Shown here: positions 1 to 9,611 of the stretch, in pieces
Layout of the letters: every line of letters starts with the position of its first letter
How positions within the stretch are numbered: position 1 is the first letter of the stretch
NCBI RefSeq assembly: GCF_016861975.1
Contig: NZ_BOMB01000048.1
Location: 1 to 64,000 of the forward strand
Direction: 5' to 3'
Length of the DNA stretch: 64,000 bases
From: Actinocatenispora rupis
Lineage (GTDB): Bacteria > Actinomycetota > Actinomycetes > Mycobacteriales > Micromonosporaceae
Position numbers and translations under genes: made by a program
The notes under the pieces: generated by a model
The model's database searches: none
Seen by the model: only the letters and a program-made list of their open reading frames with translations
Told to the model about the DNA's origin: nothing

Positions 1-467
1 GGGCGTCCAGGCCGGTCGCGTACCGCATCCCCGGTGTGGTCGCCGTCCTGGCGGCCACCGCACCCACCCCGACCAGCGCGGCCAGCGCGGCCGTTCTCGT
101 CGGGCGGGGTGGGACGGCGGTCGTCAGGCGATGACCAGCGCGGTGACCAGAGCGAACAGCAGGTGCAAGGACTGGTCCAGGTGGGCCAGGCCGCCGTGCT
201 CGTGCAGCCAGGTGGGGTGCTTGCGTAGCAGCCGGGCCATTGTCGGCAGGTTCGGATATTCCTGTGTGCGGAATAGCCCCGATGGCGACTGATGACTGAG
301 GCAGGACCGGATCGGCGGCGCACTTCGGGGTGAGAATCCGACAGTGCTCCAGGGGCTGGAGGCCGGGATACTTGGTGCTGCTGGTGGATGATCCTGCTGT
401 GCAGAGACTGTTGGAGCTCTCCTGCATATACTTTCGCGCGTGCCACTCCGGATGATGAGGTGGCTCG
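1..467. other. Left-edge stretch, no confident gene
   Basis: No gene can be supported here. The only candidate is a 38-codon frame on the minus strand at 124-240, beginning MARLLRKHPTWLHEHGG and ending in a hydrophobic tail. It has no convincing ribosome binding site, so it is noted rather than called. Base composition is lower in GC than the chromosomal genes further right, in keeping with the accessory character of 1-5 kb. Confidence 0.4.
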
Positions 468-1421
468 GTGACCAACCACGATGGGGCGGCGGCTGTCCTA
501 CCGTTGACACTGGTTTGGGTGAGTCGGCACTTGGAGGCCGGCGAACGGATCGTCAGGACCGAGGTGCTGCACGGCGGCATCACTGCCGAAATGCGGAGGC
601 TTGCCATCGGCACGCGGGATGGAAGCACCCGTGACCTGGTGCTGCGGAGCTTCGTCAACATGAAGCACGCCGGGGACTGGCTGAACAGGGAGGCCGGCGC
701 CCTGTCCCTGCTCACGGGCACCGGCGTGCCGGCTCCTGGACTGGTCGCGGTTGATCCGACCGCCGCGCATTGCGAGTATCCATCGCTCCTGATGACACAT
801 CTGGCAGGCCGCACGGTCCTCGACAATGAGGGCTTGGAGACGCGCGTTCCTCTGCTGGCCCGTCAACTCGTGGCGATCCACGCGCTGCGACCCGCCGAGC
901 GGCCTCAGGAGTTTGTGGCGTTGACGACCGCCGACACCGTCGTGACTCCTAAGGGCGGCGACGCGGCGGCATGGGCTGCGGCGATCGACGTGATCCGCAG
1001 GCCCGCGCCGCCCTATGAAGGGCGATTCCTGCACCGGGACTTCCAACCCGGCAACGTGCTGTTCGACGTGCCGCCCTCAAGCCCGGCAGATGCCCGGATC
1101 ACCGGCGTCGTCGACTGGGCAGCGAGCTCCTGGGGCCCGGCGGATCTCGATGTGGCGCACTGCTCCACCAATCTCGCGCTGCTGCACGGCCCGGCGTGGG
1201 GTCTGCGGTTCGCTGAGGCGTATGAGGAGGCCGGCGGGGTGCTGGCCGCGGCTGCGAGCGAGCGGCTGTACTGGCAGGTGCGGGACGGGCTGGCGTGCTC
1301 AGAAGAAGTGGAGTTGGTGGCGCAGCCATGGCGGGAGGCAGGGAGGACAGAGCTGACGACGCGAGCCGTGGAGGAACGGCTGGATGCCTATGTCACCGCC
1401 CTGATGGACGCGCTGGGCTGA
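468..1421 (+). CDS. Aminoglycoside phosphotransferase (APH) family kinase
   Basis: A 317-residue protein with the APH/choline-kinase-like fold. The catalytic loop is visible as FLHRDFQPGNVLF near residues 186-198 (H-x-D-x4-N signature). The metal-binding Asp follows in GVVDWAASSWGPADLDVAH near residues 211-229. An N-terminal lobe precedes it with no other domain. Family members phosphorylate aminoglycosides, macrolides or other small hydroxylated molecules in the cytoplasm; the substrate cannot be told from the sequence. The GTG start at 468 has a GATGAGG-like site about ten bases upstream. The gene stands alone, followed by integrase debris on the opposite strand, so it may be cargo of a decayed mobile element. 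A resistance role is possible but unproven. Confidence 0.8.
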   Translation: MTNHDGAAAVLPLTLVWVSRHLEAGERIVRTEVLHGGITAEMRRLAIGTRDGSTRDLVLRSFVNMKHAGDWLNREAGALSLLTGTGVPAPGLVAVDPTAAHCEYPSLLMTHLAGRTVLDNEGLETRVPLLARQLVAIHALRPAERPQEFVALTTADTVVTPKGGDAAAWAAAIDVIRRPAPPYEGRFLHRDFQPGNVLFDVPPSSPADARITGVVDWAASSWGPADLDVAHCSTNLALLHGPAWGLRFAEAYEEAGGVLAAAASERLYWQVRDGLACSEEVELVAQPWREAGRTELTTRAVEERLDAYVTALMDALG

Positions 1422-1503
1422 GCCAAGGCGGTCCGGGGCGCTGCCTGGACCTCATCGTTCACCGCTCGACCAAGCGGAGAATCGAGGTTCGGTAGCGGCG
1501 ACG

Positions 1504-2212
1504 TCATGATCGGCGGGCCACCTCGGCGGCGTAGGCCGTCCTGACGGCCCCGGCGGCCCATCGTTCGGCTGCCGCGGGACTGACGCCGAGTAGGCGTTGG
1601 AGGACGGCTGGCGGCATCTGGGTGCAGAGGTCGAGCAGAGCCGCGCATCGTCCGGATTCGCTGGCCAGTCCGATCCGGCGGAGGCGGGTGGCCAGTTGCT
1701 TGCTGCTCAGCGGCTTGCTGGGACGTTGGGAGGGGAACAGCCAGGGCGCGTTGTGCTCGTTCGCCATCACGGCGTGTTGGTGTTCGTGGGCGGTGTCGGC
1801 GAGTTGCAGGATCAGCTCGTCCAACGGCGGCGGTAGCCGCAGGGGTGTTGTGTGAAGGCGGAGGGCGACGCCGTGCTCGTCGTGGATGACGTGTGCGCTG
1901 TTCAGGCGGCAGGTCCGGGCTGGGGTCTGGCCATAGAGCAGGACCATCAGTCCGGCGACTCGGTCCTTGGTTTCGAGGGAGTCGTCGTTGAGTAGTCGTC
2001 GAGCGATGTCCCAGCGGTCATCGGCGTCGAGAGGGCGGTGGGCGGCTCGTCGTGGCCGGGTCGGGATGTTGATCGCGAAGGCCAGGTCGCTGCGGATGGC
2101 CCACGCGACGAATGGCCGGGCGGCGTAGGTGCCTTGATGGCTTTGGGAGGTCAGCCAGCGATCGACAAGCGGCTGTCGGCAGGTGGCGAGTGTTTCTCCA
2201 ATGTATTGGTGG
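1504..2212 (-). pseudogene. Truncated integrase-like protein (C-terminal part)
   Basis: Reading the minus strand downward from about 2212, an uninterrupted frame encodes a stretch including IGETLATCRQPLVDRWL and LDADDRWDIARRLLNDD, and ends AAYAAEVARRS-like at 1504. It resembles the C-terminal half of a family of actinomycete site-specific integrase-like proteins often found on mobile elements. The normal N-terminal half is missing: the frame has no plausible start, and upstream lies the end of the small protein at 2282-2725. A start codon exists only internally (about 1947), so the gene is most likely a stump. The family assignment rests on recalled sequence similarity, not on a visible catalytic R-H-R-Y set, which I cannot place with confidence. 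Confidence 0.6.
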
Positions 2213-2250
2213 TGCGTGCCCCGGGCGGGAGTCGATCCCGCGCCCTCGCG
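2213..2250 (-). repeat. tRNA 3'-end-like fragment
   Basis: On the minus strand a T-arm-like hairpin is visible at 2241-2225: stem GCGGG, loop ATCGACT, stem CCCGC, followed by CCGGGGCAC. The loop differs by one base from the usual TTCGACT. No matching acceptor 5' strand, D-arm or anticodon arm can be found, so this is at most a tRNA 3' remnant, possibly an old attachment site. It lies exactly at the break point of the truncated integrase. Confidence 0.3.
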
Positions 2251-2281
2251 GCAGACTGCCAGGGCGTTCTGATCAGCGTTG

Positions 2282-2725
2282 TCAGCCCTCCTCGATTTGC
2301 TGCAGGGCGATGGTGAAGGTGGGAAGCAGCTCGTCGGGCATGGTGAACGCGAGTGCGCGCTGGTACGAGCGGATCTCGGGGTCGTACTCGGCTCTCACCG
2401 GATGCTCCAGCCCCTCGCGCACGCGGCCGGCCCTCTCCAGTCGAGTCATCGCCTTGGTGATGGGACCAGTCAGCCCACGAAGCGACTGGTCGCCTTCAGG
2501 CCCGCGCATCACGTCGGCCTCCACCCGGCCGCCCCGGCGCACAAGCTCGCGCAGCAACTGCAGTGCGCTGGCGCGCAGGTCGCGGAAGAGTTGCTCTGCC
2601 TCGTCCACGGTCCACGTCGGCTGCGGCACCTCCAACAGCTCGGGCTTCGTCGGCTCCAGCAGCTTGATGATTTCCGGCAGCTTGGCCGGGTCTACGTCAC
2701 GGAGGATCACGTCTACCATCAGCAC
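2282..2725 (-). CDS. Small winged-helix-like protein, function unknown
   Basis: A 147-residue acidic protein. The middle (about residues 45-100) looks like a winged-helix DNA-binding or effector-type fold: helices around FRDLRASALQLLREL, then a segment around LRGLTGPITKAMTRLERAGR typical of a recognition helix that separates strong from weak rules by residue pattern only. I do not recognise a named family. The ATG start at 2725 has GCGAGG five bases upstream. The 3' end meets the truncated integrase. Together with the phosphotransferase and integrase stump it probably belongs to old accessory DNA. A regulator role is an inference from fold-like pattern, not from homology. Confidence 0.6.
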   Translation of the reverse strand: MLMVDVILRDVDPAKLPEIIKLLEPTKPELLEVPQPTWTVDEAEQLFRDLRASALQLLRELVRRGGRVEADVMRGPEGDQSLRGLTGPITKAMTRLERAGRVREGLEHPVRAEYDPEIRSYQRALAFTMPDELLPTFTIALQQIEEG

Positions 2726-2800
2726 CTCGCTCTAGTTAAACCCGAACTGTAGGTCTAGATCCAAGATAGTTTTACTTAGACCCGATGTCAACGTCTAATT
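2726..2800 (-). promoter_or_regulatory. AT-rich promoter of the small winged-helix-like gene
   Basis: This is the most AT-rich stretch in the first 5 kb. On the minus strand TTGGAT (near 2761) and TTTAAC (near 2738) fit -35 and -10 hexamers with about 18 bases between, 10-15 bases before the start codon region. Repeated TCTAG/TTAGAC/GTCTAA elements surround it and could be operator half-sites. Confidence 0.4.
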
Positions 2801-3713
2801 TGAACTCGGCGACTGTTGCTCACCCGACCTCCGGGGACACAGGGCGCGGTGGATCCGGCCGGGGTGGTCGGCCGCGGGGTCACGTCCGGGCCGCTCGTGT
2901 GGCAGCCGCCGACGCAGGACACGTGCCCGTCATCGGGGGGTTGGGTCGAGGCACGCTGGCGACGCTGCAGCCCGAACTCGTCTTGGCGCGGGCCCCCGGG
3001 CCTGCGGCCGTCTGGGGTTCACCACGGCGATCTGACGCCGTTTCCGCTGGTAGAGATAGCGGTTCGTCTGCCGATGGTCTCCGCGGTCATGGCAGCCGGC
3101 GGGCCGTGGGATGGAGAGCGTGTGCGGAGCTCGGTCGGCTCCGCCATGAGGGAGGATGAGTGCTGGTGAGCCTCTTCGCGCCTCCTACACAGATCAGTGA
3201 GGTGGAGGTTCGCACCCGCGGTCCACGCCGGTTGTTGGCAGGTTGGCAGGTTCGGCACTGTTGCGGGATGAATTTTTCTCCTATGGGTTGGATCGCCCGG
3301 TGTGAACCCCCTGCCCGCTTCACTATCTTGCAGGTGCGCTCGTTCGATCCTGATGACAACACCGCGCTGGTCGTCGACGAACGCGTCGGCGTACTCAAGG
3401 CTGCTCGTTCGATCGCCGGTTTCGCCGGGCTAACGCTGTGCAGCCGGGTTGCGGCCGTCGCGGTCGCCCAGCCGGGCTGGCGGCTGCGGATCTGGGAGAA
3501 ACGCGACCGCAGCGGTGAGAGTCGTGGGCGCGGCCGGCGGCGCGGTCGCCGGCCAGTTCACCGACGTGGGCGTGGACACCGTGGTGCGCCTGACTAATCA
3601 CCTGCACCGTGGACCCTTCCTCAGCGGTTCGTTGGCGTAGCCGAGCCGCAAGGATCGAAGGAGCGGTCATCCGGCCCACGGGGAAATGCGGCCATCGCAG
3701 GGATAGTTGGCAG
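2801..3713. other. Gene-poor stretch with decayed coding traces
   Basis: No complete gene is supported. Between about 3300 and 3640 the plus strand has protein-like segments (for example FTILQVRSFDPDDNTALVVD) that change frame near 3520, followed by VVGAAGGAVAGQFTDVGVD in another frame. This looks like a degenerate gene, but I cannot assign a family. Confidence 0.35.
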
Positions 3714-4721
3714 GTGGAGTTCGACGGCTACATGATCCACGGTTCATGGGACGGATCGACGCTGCGGATCCGTGGGACCAACCGAGCTGCCCACCTTGCC
3801 TTGGCCGGGCATGGCCGTACCGAGGAAGTCGCTGTTCAGACGAGCCAGATCACCGGTCTAAAGCTTCGCGACGCCCGCCGATTGATCAACGGAGAACTGG
3901 TCATTACGACGTTAACTGGCCAGAAGTACAAGCTTCACTTCCGCCGGAAGCAGGCGGAGACCTTCAGACGGCTTGAGGCTGCCTTAGCCGAATCGAGGAG
4001 TGCAGACGAGCCGACCCGATCGGCGCCCGCCGGCTCCGACCTGAAGCTAGAGCCTGAGTCGGGGGATCGTGGTGGACCAGGCGATTCCCCGGCACCGAAG
4101 CTGGGACGCTCACAGCGGGGGGTAGCGCGGAAGCAGGCTAAGGAACTCGCCCAGCGACGTGAGCAGTGGGAGCGTGAATACGAGCTCCTGCAACGGCTTG
4201 CGCACGCGACTATCGCCATGGGCCATGGCGCCCACTGGGATGGCGGCTTGGCACTGCGGCCGGGTGAACTGGGGGTGTGGACGGGTATCGGTGATCTTGT
4301 CGAGCCTCGCTCCACTGGCGGGGCCTACACGAGCGGGACGCGCGGAGCAAGCATTCGGGTCCCTGCTGGCGTGCGGGTACGCGTAGGTGGCGTTCGCGGC
4401 AAGTACGCACCGGGCCAGGTCGCGCAAACCGTCGTCGACCAGGGCGCAGTCGCGGTGACCAGCAAGCGCGTGGTCTTCACAGGCACGACTCGCACCCGGG
4501 AATGGACGTACAGCAAACTCGTTTCCGCGAACGTAACTGATGAGCACGTACTTCTACACGTCTCAAACCGGCAGCGCGTCTCGGGGCTCTCTCTTGGGCC
4601 TTCTGCGGACGAGTTCGTTGCGTTCCTTCAGCTTGCGATGCTCGTAGATGAGCACGGACTGGCGGAGGCATCACGTGCCGTCGCGCAGGAACTCGCAGCA
4701 CATCTCCAGCAGCGACCCTAA
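3714..4721 (+). CDS. DUF4429-like protein with central coiled coil and C-terminal PH-like domain
   Basis: About 335 residues. The N-terminal ~85 residues (from WQVEFDGYMIHGSWDGSTL) fit the beta-rich DUF4429/PH-like pattern. A charged, proline-rich linker follows. Then comes a short coiled coil rich in K, Q, R and E (AKELAQRREQWEREYELLQ). A second beta-rich domain near residues 210-320 includes GAVAVTSKRVVFTGTTRTREW, a pattern seen in PH-like 'SHOCT-associated' membrane-proximal modules. Function is unknown. I chose GTG 3714 because AGGGA lies ten bases upstream; the frame stays open to 3609. It is the last gene before tRNA-Lys and lies in the lower-GC accessory part of the window. Confidence 0.65.
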   Translation: MEFDGYMIHGSWDGSTLRIRGTNRAAHLALAGHGRTEEVAVQTSQITGLKLRDARRLINGELVITTLTGQKYKLHFRRKQAETFRRLEAALAESRSADEPTRSAPAGSDLKLEPESGDRGGPGDSPAPKLGRSQRGVARKQAKELAQRREQWEREYELLQRLAHATIAMGHGAHWDGGLALRPGELGVWTGIGDLVEPRSTGGAYTSGTRGASIRVPAGVRVRVGGVRGKYAPGQVAQTVVDQGAVAVTSKRVVFTGTTRTREWTYSKLVSANVTDEHVLLHVSNRQRVSGLSLGPSADEFVAFLQLAMLVDEHGLAEASRAVAQELAAHLQQRP

Positions 4722-4880
4722 AGTCCAGCCCCCTGCCGGCACGCACTCAACAACCCGCATCGGGTTGTGAGGCGCGCGGTCATGATCGCGCCGTCCGCAC
4801 CCCGACACTAGGGTGCTCTGGAGCAGCCCAGGCATCCGTTGCAGTCGGTAACGGGCCTCGCGTTCGCTGTCGTCGAGTCG

Positions 4881-4913
4881 TGGTGCTCGACTTGGGTGCT
4901 CGATGGGTGCTCC
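4881..4913. repeat. Three tandem TGGGTGCTC repeats, left copy (candidate integrase arm sites)
   Basis: TGGTGCTCG, TGGGTGCTCG and TGGGTGCTCC follow one another at 11-12-base spacing. The core of tRNA-Lys starts 162 bases further on. A near-identical cluster lies 161 bases before the right-hand tRNA fragment (16727-16760), and one more TGGGTGCTCC is at 5159-5168. Short direct repeats at fixed distance from a tRNA core are typical of tyrosine-integrase arm sites. Confidence 0.5.
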
Positions 4914-5047
4914 GCCAAACTTGCCGCGCGTTGCCTCTACCTGCCGCTCTGCTCACTGTCCGGAGTGTGTCGGCTGTCGGCTATCATGACCGACTGGCGA
5001 CGGCTGCGGGCAGCGAGGGGCAACTGGCGGCACGTAGCGTCGATGCC

Positions 5048-5120
5048 GGGGTGCTAGCTCAATTGGCAGAGCTGCGGACTTTTAATCCGTAGGTTGTGGG
5101 TTCGAGTCCCACGCGCCCCA
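5048..5120 (+). tRNA. tRNA-Lys (anticodon TTT)
   Basis: Full cloverleaf: acceptor GGGGTGC/GCGCCCC, D-arm GCTC/GAGC, anticodon stem GCGGA/TCCGT with loop CTTTTAA (TTT), T-arm GTGGG/CCCAC with loop TTCGAGT, discriminator A. CC follows but not the final A. It is the target of an integrated island: its 3' part recurs at 16921-16968. Confidence 0.95.
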
Positions 5121-5122
5121 CC
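5075..5122 (+). repeat. attL: tRNA-Lys 3' part, 48-bp direct repeat
   Basis: From the anticodon stem to the CC after the discriminator, 48 bases are repeated exactly at 16921-16968. The left copy is inside the intact tRNA, so the island lies to its right (5123 to 16920 plus the right repeat). Confidence 0.85.
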
Positions 5123-5123
5123 T

Positions 5124-5250
5124 CTGACCTGCGAAAACGCTGTTTTGGGCCGGTCTTTTGGGTGCTCCTACGTCGAGTCGGTGTCCTATCTCATCCGCTT
5201 TAATGCGAATTAACGCTGAGTAGCCCACTGTCCTGACCTGCGAAAACGCT
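5124..5250 (+). repeat. Paired 18-bp repeats CTGACCTGCGAAAACGCT
   Basis: The same 18 bases occur at 5124-5141 and 5233-5250, right after the tRNA, with TGGGTGCTCC between them at 5159-5168. Their place beside the attachment core suggests arm-type binding sites for the lost integrase or an excisionase. Confidence 0.5.
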
Positions 5251-5439
5251 ACGCGTCGACTGTTCGCCCACGGACTTTCAAGCGTACGAATGGCGTCCTG
5301 TTCATCCTGTTCATGGCGGGTGCTGCTACGAGCAGACAGCCCAGTTGCAGGCCCCAATCTCGCTGACTGTGATGGCCGCTTGCTGCAGTCGGGCGCTATC
5401 CCGCCTCTACCGCTCGGTGGTGCCCGAGCGACGGTCGTC

Positions 5440-5740
5440 TCGCGCAGGCGCCCGCCCAGTACGGTCTGCTGGTGGATCGGAACCAGCGTGCCGAGTTGCT
5501 CGACATGATGACCCCGCCGCCGCCCGGTGCCGGCACGCCGTACTGGCCGGCTCCGAGTACTCGGTCAGCGACACCGGCCACCCCACGTCCATGTTCGAGC
5601 AAACCTACGCGGGACGCGACATACACCCGCCGCACTGGCGCCCCCCACCATCGGGTTTCCCGAGCAGCAGGCGCCCAGGCGGCTTCCGGCTGGCGACGCT
5701 GGATCGCCCGTGCTTGAGTTGGCTCATCTTCGCGTCGTTT
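5440..5740 (+). pseudogene. Degenerate conserved protein fragment
   Basis: Protein-like text runs through three frames in succession. AQYGLLVDRNQRAELLDMM comes first, then EYSVSDTGHPTSMFEQTYAG, then IGFPEQQAPRRLPAGDAGS, ending near 5740. This is the pattern of a gene broken by at least two frameshifts. I do not recognise the family. It lies between the attachment site and the first intact island gene, where an integrase or accessory gene would be expected. Confidence 0.35.
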
Positions 5741-6009
5741 GATGTGGTGCGTATTACATGGATGTAAGGCGCTTGTGGGTATGCCTATTTAGGGTCAAAA
5801 CCACCTGTCGATGTTGGCCGCTGTTCACGAGCCGTGAGACCGCCGCGTCTTCTCGAAGGCTTGTGTCCCGTTTTGGATGGTCGCTGAAAGTTATTGTCAC
5901 CCGTGTCTTCCGCGCGGCTGTGGGTGATCGCTAGCCTTCCTTCGCTCTGACTCGGTTTTGCCGTCTTCTTGCCGACGGTCGCTGAGTGCTGCCCTGAGGG
6001 AGGAGTCAC

Positions 6010-9000
6010 GTGAACGGTCCCGGCTGCCATTTCCCGGTGGGGTTCGGTGTCGTTCAGTGTGCGCTGAAGGCTGGCGCGCGGCTGAAAGTGGGGGCGCTGA
6101 TGGCGGTGGTTGCCCTTACTGCCTCGCTGTTGCCGGTGACCGTGGTGACAGGGCGGGCGTCGGCGGAGCCGGCATGTTCCTCGGAGGCGCCGGATGAGGC
6201 GTCGGCGGTGGAGATGGCTGTCCGATGTGGACAGCGGGTCGAGGTCGCTTCGGGTCGTACCGAGTGGTCGCAGGTGTTTGCGGAGCAGACGGGCCGGTTG
6301 TCGTTGGAGTCGGCGGTGGAACCGGAGCGGGTGCACAAGCCGGATGGGTCGTGGACGGCGGTGGATCCGAGCCTGCATGCCGGCCCAGACGGCCGGTTGG
6401 TGCCGGCGGCATCAGTGGCGGATGTGAGCTTCTCGCCGGGAGGCTCGGGGCCGCTGGTGGAGTTGGCGCGGGGCACGCACACGTTCACGATCTCCTGGCC
6501 GCAGGCGTTGCCGGTCCCGACAGTGTCGGGTGATTCGGCTACCTACACCGAGGTGCTACCCGGCGTGGACCTTCGGGTCACGGCGACCTCGACCGGGTTC
6601 CGTCATGACCTGATCGTCAAGACGCCGGAAGCGGCGGCGAACCCGGCGGTAAAGACGATCCGCTACACGCTGGGCGGCGACGCCATCGCGGGGCCGTCGC
6701 CAGAGGGCGGCGTGCGGGTTGCGGCGGGCGGTCGTCCGATGGCCGAGGCCGGCGGCGCGGTGATGTGGGATTCCAGCCCACAGACGACGAGCCTGGCGCC
6801 GAAGATCGCGACCGAGCAACCGTCGGACGGAGCGCAGAAGGCCGCGGTCGATACCGATGTGGTGGACGGGCATCTGCAGTTGACGCCGGATCTGGCCGTG
6901 CTGGCCGGCTCGGACACGGTGTTCCCGGTGGTGGTGGATCCGTACTTCGCGAACGTGGACGCGGTGAAGTGGGCGTGGGCGAACAGTTCCAACGCCAACT
7001 GGACGGTGGACGACGCGTGGGTGGGGGTGAACCCCGCCGCGTACGGGGGTGACGGGCGGCTGTACCGGTCGTTCTTCCGGTTCCCGACGACCTCGGGCGG
7101 GATCACGATCCGGAAGAAGTACATCTACTCGGCCAAGGTGTCGATGAACATGCATCACTCGTACTCGTGTGATGCCACCGCCGTTTCGCTGTACCGCACC
7201 TCGGCGATCACCGCCACGCCCCGCTCGACGTGGGGATCGATGGTGCTGCAGAAGTACCTGGACACCACCTCGGGGCACGCGAACAAGGACGCCTGCCCGC
7301 AGCCAGACTCCACAGTCCAGTTCACGGGCGCGCTCAAGTCGGATCTGCAGTACGGCGTGAGCAAGGACTGGACGGCATACACGGTCGGGCTGGTGGCCAA
7401 CGACTCCAGCCATTCGGGGGAGACGCTGGACTACCGGTGGAAGACGTTCTGGCCGAAGGACGCGAAGCTGATCGTCGACTTCGACTCCTACCCCGGGGTG
7501 CCCTCGTCACTCACGACCGCGACCGTGGGATGCACGTCCGGCACGCAGTTGTTGGGGACTGCGACTCCGGCGTTGAAGGCGAAGTTCTGGGATGCGGACA
7601 CCACTCAGGATCTGACCGCGTACTTCGAGTGGCAAGAGATTCCGACGGGCGGCGCCCCGGATCCGTCGCGTGCCCCGCTGGGCAACAAGTCGTATGCGAC
7701 GGTCCGGAATGGCCAGTACGCGAGCGTGACGATCTCGTCGGGACTGATCTCGGGTCACAAGTACGCATGGCGGGTCCGCGCCAAGGACCCTGCGCCGTAC
7801 AGCCAGTACGGCGGATGGTCTGGATTCTGTACGTTCACCGTGGACACCACCAAGCCCGATCCGCCGAGTGCGACGTCCGCCGACTACGACAACACCGACG
7901 ATGCCCCCCACGGAGGACCGGGCATCGCCGGCACTTTCGCGGTCGCCTGGACCGCGAACGACGTTGTCGCGCTCAGGTACGGATGGTCGACACCGCCGGC
8001 GAAATCGAAGGCGGTCCCGCTCAAGTCCACCTCGACCACACTGACGATGACGCCGCCGCGGTACGGGACCAACGTGCTGTATCTGCAGAGCGTCGACCAG
8101 GCCGGCAATACCAGCGCGGTCGGGTCGTACAACTTTGAGGCAGCGGCAGCGACCGGCCCGAAGGCATCCTGGCGGCTGGAGAAGCGGCCGGACGGCAAGG
8201 ACCCCTTCGCCTCTGGTGTAGCCGGCGGGCCGATGCTGACACCGACGGCGCTCGACTGGGCACCAGACGCCCGTCTGATCGGATCGGACACCGCCTCGTT
8301 CAGCGGATCAGGCTCTGCGGCGGCGACAACGGCTCCTGTGGTGGACACCAGCAACAGTTTCAGCTTCACCGCGTGGGTACTTCCTGGCGCCCTGTCGGGG
8401 TCTCGGACAGTGATGGCGCAGGACGGGACGGTGATGAGCTCGTTCCGCCTGCAGTACCGCGAAGACCAGGGCGGCAAGTGGTGTATGATCGCCCGGGACG
8501 CCGATGCCTCAACGGGTGCGTTGACGTTCGCGTGCGGGGCGGCGCCGGTCGCGGGCCGCTGGACGCATTTGGTCGGCGTCTACGACCATGCTGAGGGTGA
8601 GATCTGGCTGTATGTCAATGGCACCCTGTCGGCGACCGCCACATACGCGAAGGGCTGGAACGCGACCGGTCCGACCACGGTCGGCCGGGCGAAGGACAAC
8701 GGGAACGCCGCGGACCGATTCCCAGGCCAGATCGCAGATGCCAGGGTCTACGACCGGGTGATCGTCGGCGAGGACATCACCACGGGAACGGACAACTGGC
8801 CCGCACTGATGAACCCGATCGAGGTCGGCAACTGGGCCTTCGAGGAAGGGTTCGGCGAGGAAGCTGCCGACTCCATCGGCTGGGGCCGGAACCTGACCTG
8901 GCCCGCCGACGGAGCCGTGAGCTTCGAGCAGACTACCGACCTTGGCTATGCCGGATCGTTCAACGGAACCAGTGGGTACGCGTCCACGTCCGGGCCGGCG

Positions 9001-9498
9001 GTGCGTACCGATCAGTCTTTCTCGGTGGCGGCGTCGTTGAAGGTCACGACCTTCGGTGACACCAACCAGACCGCCGTTGCTCAGTCGGGTTCCGCGATCA
9101 GCGGGTTCTACCTCGGGTTCCGGCCGAGCACTGGCAGCCCGGCATGGGGCTTTGCCGCAGTGGATGCCGACGCCGACCACGGCGCGACCTGGCGAACGGC
9201 ACAGTCGCCGACGCTGATCGATGAGAACGACAAGGACTCGTGGGTGCAGCTGGTCGGCGTGTATGACGCGGCGGCCGGGAAGCTGATCCTCTACGTCGAC
9301 GGTGAACGCGTACGCGACGTCGACCGGACCACGAGTTGGAACGCCACCGGCCCGCTCACGGTGGGTGGCGGCAGATGGGCGCCGACCGGCGGCACGTCGA
9401 GTGTCACCGACTTCTGGAACGGCGCGATCGACGACGTGCACCTGTACGCCGGTGCGCTGACTGATGCGCAGGTGTCGGCGATGGCCGACAGCGGCTGA
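6010..9498 (+). CDS. Large secreted protein with two LamG/concanavalin-like domains
   Basis: 1162 residues. A hydrophobic segment near residues 27-50 (LMAVVALTASLLPVTVV) ending GRASAEP fits a Sec signal peptide. The first 350 residues form a beta-rich region with DNRLRE-type cell-surface character (PYFANVDAVKWAWAN). A fibronectin/Ig-like middle includes YAWRVRAKDPAPYSQYGGWS. Two LamG-like lectin repeats then follow near residues 780-920 and 975-1155 (compare WTHLVGVYDHAEGEIWLYVNG with WVQLVGVYDAAAGKLILYVDG). In actinomycetes such proteins often stand directly before Rhs genes, and they may help carry or anchor the toxin; that is an inference. GTG start with GGAGGAG 5 bases upstream. The next gene begins about 110 bases downstream, suggesting one transcript. 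Confidence 0.85.
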   Translation: MNGPGCHFPVGFGVVQCALKAGARLKVGALMAVVALTASLLPVTVVTGRASAEPACSSEAPDEASAVEMAVRCGQRVEVASGRTEWSQVFAEQTGRLSLESAVEPERVHKPDGSWTAVDPSLHAGPDGRLVPAASVADVSFSPGGSGPLVELARGTHTFTISWPQALPVPTVSGDSATYTEVLPGVDLRVTATSTGFRHDLIVKTPEAAANPAVKTIRYTLGGDAIAGPSPEGGVRVAAGGRPMAEAGGAVMWDSSPQTTSLAPKIATEQPSDGAQKAAVDTDVVDGHLQLTPDLAVLAGSDTVFPVVVDPYFANVDAVKWAWANSSNANWTVDDAWVGVNPAAYGGDGRLYRSFFRFPTTSGGITIRKKYIYSAKVSMNMHHSYSCDATAVSLYRTSAITATPRSTWGSMVLQKYLDTTSGHANKDACPQPDSTVQFTGALKSDLQYGVSKDWTAYTVGLVANDSSHSGETLDYRWKTFWPKDAKLIVDFDSYPGVPSSLTTATVGCTSGTQLLGTATPALKAKFWDADTTQDLTAYFEWQEIPTGGAPDPSRAPLGNKSYATVRNGQYASVTISSGLISGHKYAWRVRAKDPAPYSQYGGWSGFCTFTVDTTKPDPPSATSADYDNTDDAPHGGPGIAGTFAVAWTANDVVALRYGWSTPPAKSKAVPLKSTSTTLTMTPPRYGTNVLYLQSVDQAGNTSAVGSYNFEAAAATGPKASWRLEKRPDGKDPFASGVAGGPMLTPTALDWAPDARLIGSDTASFSGSGSAAATTAPVVDTSNSFSFTAWVLPGALSGSRTVMAQDGTVMSSFRLQYREDQGGKWCMIARDADASTGALTFACGAAPVAGRWTHLVGVYDHAEGEIWLYVNGTLSATATYAKGWNATGPTTVGRAKDNGNAADRFPGQIADARVYDRVIVGEDITTGTDNWPALMNPIEVGNWAFEEGFGEEAADSIGWGRNLTWPADGAVSFEQTTDLGYAGSFNGTSGYASTSGPAVRTDQSFSVAASLKVTTFGDTNQTAVAQSGSAISGFYLGFRPSTGSPAWGFAAVDADADHGATWRTAQSPTLIDENDKDSWVQLVGVYDAAAGKLILYVDGERVRDVDRTTSWNATGPLTVGGGRWAPTGGTSSVTDFWNGAIDDVHLYAGALTDAQVSAMADSG

Positions 9499-9611
9499 CT
9501 CGTGCTCTGTGATGCGGCCCGGCTGCTGGTGACCGGGCCGCACCACCGCGCGATACCGCAAGGCATCCCCAGCGATCCCCCTGGTTCGGCGTGCGCGTGC
9601 GGAGGACAACC

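Noticed and set aside
124-240. 38-codon minus-strand frame MARLLRKHPTWLHEH...
   Set aside because: It looks faintly like a small mobile-element protein, but has no ribosome binding site and is too short to support.
3160-3640. Plus-strand frame with protein-like patches
   Set aside because: The frame changes near 3520, and no family or ribosome binding site is recognisable. Kept only as a possible decayed gene.
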